Part shown: positions 28,540-37,485 of the stretch, in pieces
How the letters are laid out: each line of letters opens with the position of its first letter
How positions within the stretch are numbered: position 1 is the first letter of the stretch
NCBI RefSeq assembly: GCF_003594915.1
Contig: NZ_QZCS01000005.1
Span: 62,001-126,000, forward strand
Direction of reading: 5' to 3'
DNA from: Enterobacter chuandaensis
GTDB lineage: Bacteria > Pseudomonadota > Gammaproteobacteria > Enterobacterales > Enterobacteriaceae
DNA: 64,000 nt
The notes under the pieces: model-generated
Told to the model about the DNA's origin: nothing
What the model saw: only the letters and a program-made list of their open reading frames with translations
The model's database searches: none
Program-made: the position numbers and the translations under genes

Positions 28540-29106
28540 TTACTCTGAAGAGCCATTTTTGTAATTCATGGTTATTTTCAAAACGTTGCCGTCTTTCATC
28601 TCAAACGAGAGCGCTTTTTTACCCAACTCGTAGGTAATCCACTGTTCCCCCGAATCATTGTCTACCTGACCGGTACCGTATGCGCTATTCAGTTCCTCTC
28701 TCGTTGAACCCACATGGACACCACGCGGCGTTGCGAAGTCTTCGGCAGTCAGCGTAATTTGAGACACGATATAATCATCAACGCTTCTTTCCGCTTTATC
28801 CCACCAGAGATTGGAACTGAATATAGCTAACCCAGCCCTTTGATGCTGGAAGAATTTATAATTAGTTCCGTCAAAAGTAACCTCACCGGTAAAACGGCCT
28901 TCCATCGGTACGTCAATTTTACGGGCAATATCATGAGTCCATCTGTCGCCCAGGGCGATGGACTGGTCTTTGACCTTCACGGAAAAATCCTGTTTTGTCA
29001 GAACGAGCGGCATAGCTTCTGCCAAAACCACATTGCTACTCAGACAACTAAACATCATGGAAAAACAAAGAAATATGGGCGTGTATTTTTTCACGTTAAT
29101 CGTCAC
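28540..29106 (-). CDS. Exported hypothetical protein in the vgrG-rhs interval
   Basis: A 188-residue protein with a signal peptide (YTPIFLCFSMMFSCLSSNVVLAEA) and a small alpha/beta periplasmic domain. A C-terminal segment (GVHVGSTREELNSAYGTGQ, then QWITYELGKKALSFEMKDG) resembles the repeat seen in many small secreted proteins that follow T6SS and polymorphic toxins. Specific function unknown. It is followed three bases later by the 358-residue exported protein and preceded by another exported gene 83 bases upstream, forming a cluster of candidate periplasmic immunity proteins. Confidence 0.75.
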   Translation of the reverse strand: MTINVKKYTPIFLCFSMMFSCLSSNVVLAEAMPLVLTKQDFSVKVKDQSIALGDRWTHDIARKIDVPMEGRFTGEVTFDGTNYKFFQHQRAGLAIFSSNLWWDKAERSVDDYIVSQITLTAEDFATPRGVHVGSTREELNSAYGTGQVDNDSGEQWITYELGKKALSFEMKDGNVLKITMNYKNGSSE

Positions 29107-29188
29107 TGACTTGATGTAAATTACGCTTATCGCGGATGCTGCAAACCGGCAGCGAAATACCCGTACCGGCAGGAAAACACAACACCTA

Positions 29189-29695
29189 TTAACGATCGTA
29201 ACGTGACATAACGACTCGATTTAGGCATTCCTGGTTCATTACAGGAAAACTAAATGCCCATGCCAGCCCACGCTCATCAGTGGCGGTTCGATATCCCACA
29301 GATTGCCCTGCGGTATTTCCGCGAGGAATATTAGATACCTTAACATCTGGGAAATGCACTTTGACCTGGTCGAGCGTAATGCAAGGCTGTTCGATTACAA
29401 ACGAGACAAGTGAAACGCTATTATCTCCGTTCCCCCATAAACGAACATCTACATCGCTGATGCGTGTTCCATCAGATAATGTGAATGGAACTGACGTATA
29501 ACGGTCTTTAGCTTCTGGATTTTTTGGGACCAGTGGTTGATGGAAAAGTTTACTGACATCCTCGGCCTGTTTTCCCCAGACTGTTTTGAGTTCTTTAACA
29601 ATATGCCATAAAGAATCTTGGTTCATGTTTGTTTGTCCTGCGTAAGAAAAAGTTGAAAATAGTGGGAGCAAAAAGAGGATGGTATTTTTTGTCAT
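29189..29695 (-). CDS. Exported protein translationally coupled to vgrG, candidate immunity
   Basis: A 168-residue protein with a signal peptide (MTKNTILFLLPLFSTFSYA) and a periplasmic domain with two or three cysteines (EQPCITLDQVKVHFPD, VMNQECLNRVVMSRYDR). The ATG at 29695 lies two bases after the vgrG stop. An alternative ATG at 29707 overlaps vgrG. The tight coupling makes it the best candidate immunity protein for the metallopeptidase domain at the VgrG C-terminus, which in related systems acts in the periplasm. I do not recognise a named family. Confidence 0.78.
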   Translation of the reverse strand: MTKNTILFLLPLFSTFSYAGQTNMNQDSLWHIVKELKTVWGKQAEDVSKLFHQPLVPKNPEAKDRYTSVPFTLSDGTRISDVDVRLWGNGDNSVSLVSFVIEQPCITLDQVKVHFPDVKVSNIPRGNTAGQSVGYRTATDERGLAWAFSFPVMNQECLNRVVMSRYDR

Positions 29696-29696
29696 T

Positions 29697-32282
29697 CTAC
29701 TTACCATAGAAACCCCCGTAATAATCGCTGTAATTGAGATCGGTACCAGAAGCTATTTCGCCTTTACCGTAGACTTTACCTATAGCTTTTGCAGCGTCAA
29801 CCCGCGACAGCTCTCCACTTACCATTTTATCATAGGCTGCATTGTAAGCTTTGAGATTTTCCGGGCTTCCTGCTATATCAATATCAATACCGCCATTTCC
29901 CAAAATTTCACGCTGTATTTTGATATTATTCAAGGTTGCACCGCCTTCATCCATAAGCTGGCTGTTAACGAAGTTTTCTTTACTAGAATAGTCCGCTGCA
30001 ACAGGATATGTTGCATGCCCTGCTTCATGAGCCAGTGTTTGTACTGTATTGGCTGTGTCTTCCATGTGTTCGGGATCCATAACGATCAGTTTATTATCCG
30101 AATCAGTATAACTTCCCCCACCAGTCGCTCCTGGTTGAATCGCCCATCCCTTGTCTTTCAAATCTTTTAACTGAGTTTGAAGGGTAGGCGACTTATTGAT
30201 TTCTTTTACAACATCGTCATTGAAAGGCATAACATCTGAGCTATTCGGATTATTTTTGTAAACATAATTCCCTTTCAAAGGCGGGGCTGTTGTTGACGCC
30301 GAAGCTGGAGCAGGTTTCGATTGGCCTGCTGCTGGAGCCGCAGCGGGGGCAGGACGACTAGCGCTCTCTTGCGGCGAAAACTTCGCCTGCACCGCCGCAT
30401 CAATATCTCCTTTATGCCCCGACCCTGGAGCCGTTGTGCCCGGCTTTGTGCCAGAGGTATTCAGATGCAGCTTACCGCCAGTGGTGATATGTCCATCCCC
30501 TTCCACAAAGAAATTAAACTCTTTGCCGATCAGGTTAATCTTGCCGTTAGCGTTCAGCTCAATCGCGCTTTCACCTGAGACCAGCCGCAGCTTCGTCCCG
30601 GAAGCAATGACATACTGCTCCACCGCCGCATCCAGTTTGCCTTTCCCCGTCAGGATCTCGGTTCCGCCTTTCACCGCCTGAGTTTGGTTCGCTTCCACGC
30701 GATGCAGTTCGTTTTTCTTCACATAATGGCTGCGCGCTCCGCCGACGCTGTGCGTTTCATCATTTTTAACGCTGGTGTCCATGTTGCGTTCGGCCTGGAT
30801 CCACACCTGCTCCGCGCCCGCCTTGTCCTCAAAGCGCAGGGCGTTGGCGTTATCCACGGAGCCCCCCTTAGAACGGCTCATAAAGCCCATCTGCGTCGCC
30901 GCGGCCGGAAGCGCCCACGGCGGCATGCTCGCGTCGTTGTACACGCGCCCGGTTATAATCGGACGGTCCGGGTCACCGTTGATAAAGTCCACCACCACCT
31001 CATCGCCGACGCGCGGGATCTGCACCCCGCCGTAGCCCTGGCCCGCCCACGCGCTCGACACGCGCACCCAGCAGGAGCTGGTGTCATCCCCCTTCGCCAG
31101 CCGGTCCCAGTGGAATTTCACCTTCACCCGGCCATATTTGTCCGTCCAGATACTCTCGCCCTTCGGCCCCACCACTTTTGCAGTCTGCGGGCCGTAGGTG
31201 CGCGGCCACGCCGTGCTCTGCGCCGGACGGTACACCACCGCTGACGGGATGACCGTGAAATCAGTGCGGTGAATGGTCTCCCCCTCGCCGCTCGCGTAGC
31301 GGTTCTCTTCGAAGTGGTAGCCCGCCGCCGTCACCAGATATTCGCCGTTGTCGCTGAAGAACGGCGCGTTGGTTAACGTGAAGGTGTGCCCCGGCGCTAT
31401 TCCCGCCGCCGTGGCGGTGGCCTGAATCTGCTGGTGCTCAACCTGCCAGCGCTCCTGACGGATACGGGCATAGAACTCCCCGTGACCTTTGTCCACAAAG
31501 CGTCCCGGCCAGTCGTACACGTCGATGCTCCCCGGCTTCGGCGACGCCGGGTTCTGCTGGGCCTGGAACAGCCACGCGTTCGGCTTGCGGAAGTCATAGT
31601 CGTCGAGGCTGTAAATCCCCGGCGTCACGCTGTCCTCCAGCGCCCACTGGCTGATGCCCTCTTCGTCCGTACTGCCGCCGGACGGCGTCTGGTGGTAGGG
31701 AATGACCTCATAGCCGCTGAACGGCTGATGCTGCGTGGCGGCGTCGGTGAGCACCAGGGTGTGTTTGCCCGCCTCGTGGCTGAAGTGATACGCAATCCCC
31801 TCCAGCTCCATCAGGCGGCTGATGAAGTCCAGGCTCGACTCCTGATACTGCACGCAGTAGTCCCACACCCGGTAGCTGCCGGTGAGTTTATCCTCAACGT
31901 TAACCTGATGCTCGCCCAGCAGGGTTTTCACAATCTGCGGCACCGTCTGCCCCTGGAAAATACGCAGGTTGCGGTCGCGCTTCATCGGCCACAGGTCCGG
32001 CTCAACCGTCAGCTGGTACACCGCATAGCGCGTGCCCGTCAGCTCAACGGCACTGACCGCCACGCGGGTAATCTTGCCGTTAATGTACCGGGAGGTCAGC
32101 AGGTTCTGCGTCGGGATGGTCACCGTGACCGGCTGGCCAAGCAGCTTACTGCGGTCAATGCGCGCGTCCGTGCCGAGCACGGTCAGCGTCAGCGCGAACG
32201 ACTCGGACATCGCCTCGCGGCCCGTCAGTTTCCAGAACAGAAGCCCCTCCACCGGGAGCTGAACGGTAATTCGGTTGAGCAT
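29697..32282 (-). CDS. vgrG: VgrG (TssI) spike with C-terminal zinc-metallopeptidase effector domain
   Basis: An 861-residue specialised T6SS spike protein. The gp27-like base occupies about 1-370 (LDFISRLMELEGIAYHF), and the gp5 OB fold about 375-460 (GPKGESIWTDKYGRVKVKFH, then DPDRPIITGRVYN). The beta-helix needle extends to about 640 (GTKLRLVSGESAIELNANGK). An Ala/Pro-rich linker (about 650-690) leads to a C-terminal domain with HEAGH (752-756) and a downstream DEGGA (E779), a gluzincin-like zinc site. VgrG2b of Pseudomonas carries a comparable periplasm-acting metallopeptidase. I chose the ATG at 32282; a GTG 15 codons earlier has less family support. The tip-coding DNA is AT-rich. Exported candidate immunity genes follow directly. 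Confidence 0.93.
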   Translation of the reverse strand: MLNRITVQLPVEGLLFWKLTGREAMSESFALTLTVLGTDARIDRSKLLGQPVTVTIPTQNLLTSRYINGKITRVAVSAVELTGTRYAVYQLTVEPDLWPMKRDRNLRIFQGQTVPQIVKTLLGEHQVNVEDKLTGSYRVWDYCVQYQESSLDFISRLMELEGIAYHFSHEAGKHTLVLTDAATQHQPFSGYEVIPYHQTPSGGSTDEEGISQWALEDSVTPGIYSLDDYDFRKPNAWLFQAQQNPASPKPGSIDVYDWPGRFVDKGHGEFYARIRQERWQVEHQQIQATATAAGIAPGHTFTLTNAPFFSDNGEYLVTAAGYHFEENRYASGEGETIHRTDFTVIPSAVVYRPAQSTAWPRTYGPQTAKVVGPKGESIWTDKYGRVKVKFHWDRLAKGDDTSSCWVRVSSAWAGQGYGGVQIPRVGDEVVVDFINGDPDRPIITGRVYNDASMPPWALPAAATQMGFMSRSKGGSVDNANALRFEDKAGAEQVWIQAERNMDTSVKNDETHSVGGARSHYVKKNELHRVEANQTQAVKGGTEILTGKGKLDAAVEQYVIASGTKLRLVSGESAIELNANGKINLIGKEFNFFVEGDGHITTGGKLHLNTSGTKPGTTAPGSGHKGDIDAAVQAKFSPQESASRPAPAAAPAAGQSKPAPASASTTAPPLKGNYVYKNNPNSSDVMPFNDDVVKEINKSPTLQTQLKDLKDKGWAIQPGATGGGSYTDSDNKLIVMDPEHMEDTANTVQTLAHEAGHATYPVAADYSSKENFVNSQLMDEGGATLNNIKIQREILGNGGIDIDIAGSPENLKAYNAAYDKMVSGELSRVDAAKAIGKVYGKGEIASGTDLNYSDYYGGFYGK

Positions 32283-32347
32283 AATCTTTATTCCATCTGG
32301 CTTATGCGATTCAGAAAAGAGGTTCACATCTGTGACTGAGCGTAATT

Positions 32348-33766
32348 CTACGGATTCACCAGCCAGGTACCCGGCTTGGTGATTTCCAGCGTCTGGCTGC
32401 GCGTTCTCCCGTTGCCCTGCAGTTCAATCTTCGTCTCACCGGCTGGCAGCTTGAGCGAGGCATAGCCGTTGGTTGCCGGACGCAGCGCTTTTGGCTCGCC
32501 GTTCACTTTCAGGGTTTCGCCGTCGAGAATGCGGATATAGACCAGCGCAACAGGGCTCTCGACAGGCGGTGGCGTCTGTTGCGCCGTCGCCTGCTCGCTC
32601 GCCTTCGCCGCTTGTGGCTTCACGTCCGGCGTGTTCGCAGCGGTTTCAGTCGGACGCGTCTCTGACGGGGTCTGTGCAGCCTGCTCAGGCGTATCATTGC
32701 CGCCGCTGAACAGCATCGCGCCGGCGACAACGCCAACCAGCACGCCCGCGGCAACCATGCCCGGGATCTTGTAGCGACGCCAGTCGAGTACCGAAGCCGG
32801 TTTCTCTTCCTCAACCGGAACAAGCATGGTGCCGGTCTTTTTAGCGGTCAGCACGTCGTTGATCCCGGCGACAGGCATCTCAATCAGCGCGGCGAATTCG
32901 TCGATAGACTGCGGACGGTCCTCCATGTGCAGCGCCAGCGCGCGGTCGATGGCCTGCAGCAGCGGGATGGAGTAGCCCTGCGGCATGATTTCCACCAGCG
33001 GTTTGCAGGTGTCCTGAATGGAGCGCACCACGCTGACCGGCGGCGGAGAGCCCACAATCAGGGTACGCAGCACCGCGCCGAGGGCGTAAATATCCGTCCA
33101 CGGGCCCTGCTCGCTCTCGTTGTCGTCGGTGTACTGCTCAATCGGCGCAAAGCCCGGGCGCAGCATGGTTTCCGTTTCGTCGGAGAGGTTACCGATGGTA
33201 CGGCGCGCGGAGCCGAAATCGAGCAGTACCGGCAGGCCGTTATCCTGAATCTGAATGTTATCCAGCGAGATATCGCGGTGCAGGTAGCCTTCGTCGTGGA
33301 TGGTCTTGATCGCGCCGAACAGCATCGGCAGCGTGCGGCGGATCCAGGCTTCGTTGATCAGCTCCGGTTTTTCTTCGCGCAGGCGCGAAAGCGTAGTGCC
33401 ACTGTAAAACAGCGTCCCCATGTAGGCCGTGTCGTTTTGCACCCAGAAACGCAGGACGTGCAGCAGGTTCGGGTGGTTAAAACGCGCCAGCAGACGCGCT
33501 TCCTGAATGAAGCTGTTCAGGCCCGCGGAAAACGCTTTGCTAAAACGCTCGCTGCGCAGCACGAGGGTCATGTCGTCGCCGCGCACGGCAAGGGAGGAAG
33601 GCATAAATTCTTTGATAGCGATAGTGCGTTCGAGCTGGTGATCCCACGCGCGATAGACAATGCCAAAACCGCCGCCGCCGATCACCTCTTTGATTTCAAA
33701 CTCGTTGAAGCGGTACCCGACCGGGAGCGCGTTTGGGACAGTCCGATTGTTATCATTATCCGTCAT
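32348..33766 (-). CDS. ppkA: T6SS Ser/Thr protein kinase PpkA-like
   Basis: A 472-residue inner-membrane Hanks-type kinase. Glycine loop GGGGFG (30-35), ATP-anchoring Lys52 (AIKEF), alpha-C Glu89, catalytic loop HRDISLDN (163-170), DFG (183-185) and a GFAPIEQY activation segment are all present, so it should be active. A single TM at about 334-353 follows, then a Pro/Thr/Ala-rich linker and a short periplasmic beta domain (ILDGETLKVNGEPKAL, GETKIELQGNGR). In known systems PpkA phosphorylates Fha to trigger T6SS assembly and PppA reverses it; both partners are encoded here. It sits between clpV and vgrG. Confidence 0.92.
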   Translation of the reverse strand: MTDNDNNRTVPNALPVGYRFNEFEIKEVIGGGGFGIVYRAWDHQLERTIAIKEFMPSSLAVRGDDMTLVLRSERFSKAFSAGLNSFIQEARLLARFNHPNLLHVLRFWVQNDTAYMGTLFYSGTTLSRLREEKPELINEAWIRRTLPMLFGAIKTIHDEGYLHRDISLDNIQIQDNGLPVLLDFGSARRTIGNLSDETETMLRPGFAPIEQYTDDNESEQGPWTDIYALGAVLRTLIVGSPPPVSVVRSIQDTCKPLVEIMPQGYSIPLLQAIDRALALHMEDRPQSIDEFAALIEMPVAGINDVLTAKKTGTMLVPVEEEKPASVLDWRRYKIPGMVAAGVLVGVVAGAMLFSGGNDTPEQAAQTPSETRPTETAANTPDVKPQAAKASEQATAQQTPPPVESPVALVYIRILDGETLKVNGEPKALRPATNGYASLKLPAGETKIELQGNGRTRSQTLEITKPGTWLVNP

Positions 33767-33790
33767 CTTTTACAGTTCTCTTGATGATTA

Positions 33791-36406
33791 TTACGCGGCA
33801 AACTGACAGTGAAACTCGCCCTGCTTGCAGGTGACGTGCAGACGTCGGTACTGCTCGTCGCTGCGGCTGGCGGTAAGTAAGATCTGGCTCATCTGAGGCA
33901 GCAGGGTGTTGGTCAGAATAGCGTCCACCATGCGGCCGCCGGACTCCACCTCGGTGCAGCGCTGAACAATCTGTTCCACCACGCTGTCGTCAAACTCAGA
34001 AATGATGCTGTGATTCTCTTCCAGACGACGCTGAATGCGCTTAAGCTGCAGGCGAACTATCAGCCCGAGCATCTCGTCGCTGAGCGGGTAGTACGGGACG
34101 ACCAGCAGACGGCCCAGCAGCGCTGGCGGGAATACCTCCAGCAGCGGCTGGCGCAGCGCGCCGCTTAAGGCCTCCGGCTCCGGCATCAGATCCGGATCGG
34201 CGCACATGGCGCTTATCAGCTCGGTGCCGACGTTGGAGGTCAGAATAATAATAGTGTTACGGAAATCAATGTGACGCCCCTCGCCGTCCTCCATCCAGCC
34301 TTTGTCGAAGACCTGGAAGAAGATCTCATGTACGTCCGGGTGCGCTTTTTCAATTTCGTCCAGCAGCACCACGCTGTACGGGCGGCGGCGCACGGCCTCA
34401 GTTAACACGCCGCCTTCACCATACCCTACGTACCCCGGAGGCGCACCTTTTAAGGTGGAAACGGTGTGCGCTTCCTGGAACTCGCTCATGTTGATGGTGA
34501 TAACGTTCTGCTCGCCGCCGTACAGGGATTCCGCGAGCGCCAGCGCGGTTTCGGTTTTCCCGACGCCGGACGGGCCGCAGAGCATAAAGACGCCCACCGG
34601 TTTGTTGGGGTCGTCGAGCTTCGCCCGGGAGGTTTTCACGCGACGGGCAATCAGGTCCAGCCCGTGACGCTGGCCGATGACGCGCTGGTTGAGCGTGTCG
34701 GCAAGGTTCAGCACCGCGTCGATCTCGTTTTTCACCATCCGGCCCAGCGGGATCCCGGTCCAGTCAGAGACGACCGCGGCGACCACGTTTTCATCTACCG
34801 CCGCAAACAGCAGTGGCTCGTCACCCTGTAAGGCGTTCAGCGCCTGCTGCTGCTCCGCCAGCTGACCGCGCAGCTCGGCGGTATCGTCATCCCCTGCCGC
34901 AAACAGCGCGGCGCGCAGGCGGATGATCTCCTGCACCAGGCTGCGCTCTTCTTCCCAGCGCCGGGACAGGGCTTCGCGTTTTGTTTCATACGCGTCGCGT
35001 TCGGCGCGTAATGTCGCTACGCGCTCTGCGTCACCGGCTCCGACGCGGGCTTCGCGTTCAGCAATTTCAATTTCCACGTCCAGCGCGGCAAGATGGCGCA
35101 GGCAGTCTTCCAGCTGCGCCGGCGGCGCGCTCTGGCTGACGGCCACGCGGGCGCAGGCGGTGTCGAGCAGCGCAACGGCTTTGTCCGGCAGCTGACGCGC
35201 CGGGATGTAGCGATGCGAAAGCTTCACCGCCGCGCTGACCGCTTCGTCGAGTAGCAGGACCTGGTGGTGCGTCTCCAGCGGCGACACGGTGCTGCGCAGC
35301 ATCAGAATGGCTTTTGCTTCGTCCGGCTCGTGAACCTGTACGGTCTGGAAACGACGTGTCAGCGCCGGGTCTTTCTCAATATACTTTTTATATTCTGCCC
35401 AGGTGGTGGCCCCGATGGTGCGCAGCTGGCCGCGCGCCAGCGCGGGCTTCAGCAGGTTTGCCGCATCGCCGGTCCCCTGCTGGCCGCCTGCGCCAATCAG
35501 AGTGTGGATTTCATCGATAAACAGAATAATCGGCGTGGCGCTGGACTGGACTTCATTAATGAGCGCCTGCAGCCGGGCTTCAAACTCGCCTTTCATACCT
35601 GCGCCAGCCTGCAGCATGCCGATATCCAGCAGCCACAGCTGGATGTTTTGCAGCGGCTCCGGCACGTCGCCGTCGGCGATACGCAGCGCCAGCCCTTCCA
35701 CCACCGCCGTTTTCCCGACTCCGGCTTCCCCGGTCAGCAGCGGGTTGTTCTGACGGCGACGCATGAGGATATCGACCATCAGGCGGATCTCCTCGTCGCG
35801 CCCGACAACCGGGTCAATCTTCCCGTCGCGGGCGCGGGCGGTCAGGTCCTGGCCGTACTGAGCCAGCGTCCCCTGCGCCGCCGGTACCGCACCCGCTGGC
35901 GCGTCGACGGCGGCAGCGGCCTGCTGCGTCTCTTTGCTGTTGGCGCAAATTGCATCGAACTGCTCAATCAGCACCTCGACGTTAAGACGGGTGAACTGCG
36001 CCGAGATGCTTTTCAGCACGTTAGCCAGATTCCAGGTTTTGAGAATGCCGATCAGCAAATGGCCACCGCGAATGCGGCTGACGCCAAACTTCAGCGAGCC
36101 GAAAACCCAGGCGCGCTCCACGGCGCTGTCGATATGTTCGGAGAGATCGGAAACGGAACTCGCCCCGCGCGGCAGCGCATCCAGCGCGGCCACGATATCG
36201 CGCGTCAGCTGCTGTTCATCAAGGCCAAAGTGGCGGATGACCTGCTGCAGATCGCCATCCTGCTGCTGCATCAGCTGATGCAGCCAGTGCACCAGCTCAA
36301 CGTAGGGGTTGCCGCGCAGCTTGCAGAAGGCAGTCGCGCTTTCCAGAGAGGTAAATAACAGCGTATCCAGTTTGCCGAAAAGCACGGCACGGCTAATTTC
36401 TGACAT
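33791..36406 (-). CDS. clpV: T6SS sheath-disassembly ATPase ClpV (TssH)
   Basis: An 871-residue hexameric AAA+ unfoldase that recycles contracted TssB-TssC sheath. It has an N-domain (1-150), first AAA module with Walker [14 protein letters not shown] and Walker [16 protein letters not shown], a long coiled-coil middle domain, and second AAA module with [16 protein letters not shown] and [13 protein letters not shown] chose the ATG at 36406; the TTG seven codons upstream lacks support. The C-terminus is complete. It lies downstream of tssG. Confidence 0.96.
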   Translation of the reverse strand: MSEISRAVLFGKLDTLLFTSLESATAFCKLRGNPYVELVHWLHQLMQQQDGDLQQVIRHFGLDEQQLTRDIVAALDALPRGASSVSDLSEHIDSAVERAWVFGSLKFGVSRIRGGHLLIGILKTWNLANVLKSISAQFTRLNVEVLIEQFDAICANSKETQQAAAAVDAPAGAVPAAQGTLAQYGQDLTARARDGKIDPVVGRDEEIRLMVDILMRRRQNNPLLTGEAGVGKTAVVEGLALRIADGDVPEPLQNIQLWLLDIGMLQAGAGMKGEFEARLQALINEVQSSATPIILFIDEIHTLIGAGGQQGTGDAANLLKPALARGQLRTIGATTWAEYKKYIEKDPALTRRFQTVQVHEPDEAKAILMLRSTVSPLETHHQVLLLDEAVSAAVKLSHRYIPARQLPDKAVALLDTACARVAVSQSAPPAQLEDCLRHLAALDVEIEIAEREARVGAGDAERVATLRAERDAYETKREALSRRWEEERSLVQEIIRLRAALFAAGDDDTAELRGQLAEQQQALNALQGDEPLLFAAVDENVVAAVVSDWTGIPLGRMVKNEIDAVLNLADTLNQRVIGQRHGLDLIARRVKTSRAKLDDPNKPVGVFMLCGPSGVGKTETALALAESLYGGEQNVITINMSEFQEAHTVSTLKGAPPGYVGYGEGGVLTEAVRRRPYSVVLLDEIEKAHPDVHEIFFQVFDKGWMEDGEGRHIDFRNTIIILTSNVGTELISAMCADPDLMPEPEALSGALRQPLLEVFPPALLGRLLVVPYYPLSDEMLGLIVRLQLKRIQRRLEENHSIISEFDDSVVEQIVQRCTEVESGGRMVDAILTNTLLPQMSQILLTASRSDEQYRRLHVTCKQGEFHCQFAA

Positions 36407-36441
36407 GTTCGGTTCCGTTGATAACAATGCGTTAGAAAAAT

Positions 36442-37485
36442 TTATCGCTCTGCGCGATACACCAGATCGCCACGCGGGACAGGCTGCGGCTGAAGGCCCA
36501 GCCAGGTGTTGTAGCCTAAACGCCCGGTGCCGCCGAGCGTGGCGCCCTGCACCGCGTCTTCACGCAGGATCACCCGTGTTTCCCATTCAAATTCAATTCC
36601 AACGTACTGGCGCACCCAGTCGCGCAGCTCGGTGACCCACGCTTCGCCCGGCAGAAAGCGGTTGTACTCCTCCGCGCCCAGCGGGCCAATTTCGATGCGA
36701 AACTTATGCTGCACGTCGCGGACGGCGACGCCGAGAAAAGCGGATTCCCCCATGCGCGGCATGCGGCGTCCTGCTCCCAGCTGCGCCTGCTCGCGCGTGG
36801 AGAGGGGCATCCACTGCGGCACGTTGCTCACCAGCTTAACCGGCGCTTTAAAATAGCGGCGCAGGATCTTCTCCAGCCCCTCCGGATCCCGCCCGTGGCG
36901 GGTCAGGTGCCCGGCGTGGGTAAAGCGGGCATGGGCGCTCAGGCTGCCTTTGTTCATCTGGCCCGGCTGCCCCATGCCAATCAGCGACGACAGGTAGCCT
37001 TCAAAGCGCCTGTTGTCGGCGCGATCGAGGGAAACGGCGGGCTGCGCGTCCGCCCAGGCGCGGTAGAACAGCAGCGCCAGACGATGATGGAACAGATCGG
37101 CAAACGCGCTGAGGCTGGTGTCCTGGTGATGATGAATCCGCTCGCGGGCGTACTCGGTCATGTGTACCGGCAGCGGGCCGTTCGGGCCAAACAGACCGAA
37201 GCTGAGGATAGACACCTCGTGCAGCCCGCCTTCCTCACGCTGTCGTACCTCGGCCAGCGTCGACGGCGCAAAGCTCATCGACGGCTGCTGGCCAATGCGC
37301 AGCGGCTCAAATTTCGGCAGCGGCGCGCGCCCCAGCGGGTAGCGCTCGCCGCCCTGGGCATCGATGCGCCTTAACAGCTGAAACAGATCGTAGCGCCAGG
37401 GCGTCTCACGGACCCCGTGCCAGAACGCATCCGGCAGCTTCGTCAGGCGATGCACACGCAGCGGTGCGGTGGTGGCGTCACTCAT
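36442..37485 (-). CDS. tssG: T6SS baseplate component TssG
   Basis: A 347-residue baseplate wedge protein. Family segments include FDLFQLLRRI-like WRYDLFQLLRRIDAQGGERY near residue 30, then GLFGPNGPLPVHMTEYARER, and the C-terminal LGYNTWLG. The start overlaps the tssF stop as ATGA, indicating coupled synthesis with its wedge partner. Full length for the family. Confidence 0.95.
   Translation of the reverse strand: MSDATTAPLRVHRLTKLPDAFWHGVRETPWRYDLFQLLRRIDAQGGERYPLGRAPLPKFEPLRIGQQPSMSFAPSTLAEVRQREEGGLHEVSILSFGLFGPNGPLPVHMTEYARERIHHHQDTSLSAFADLFHHRLALLFYRAWADAQPAVSLDRADNRRFEGYLSSLIGMGQPGQMNKGSLSAHARFTHAGHLTRHGRDPEGLEKILRRYFKAPVKLVSNVPQWMPLSTREQAQLGAGRRMPRMGESAFLGVAVRDVQHKFRIEIGPLGAEEYNRFLPGEAWVTELRDWVRQYVGIEFEWETRVILREDAVQGATLGGTGRLGYNTWLGLQPQPVPRGDLVYRAER

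Noticed and set aside
35264..36358. Long plus-strand open frame opposite clpV (and similar ones opposite tssF, tssM, rhs, tssC)
   Set aside because: These are antisense shadows of GC-rich genes: Arg/His/Gln-rich low-complexity translations without ribosome-binding sites or recognisable domains.
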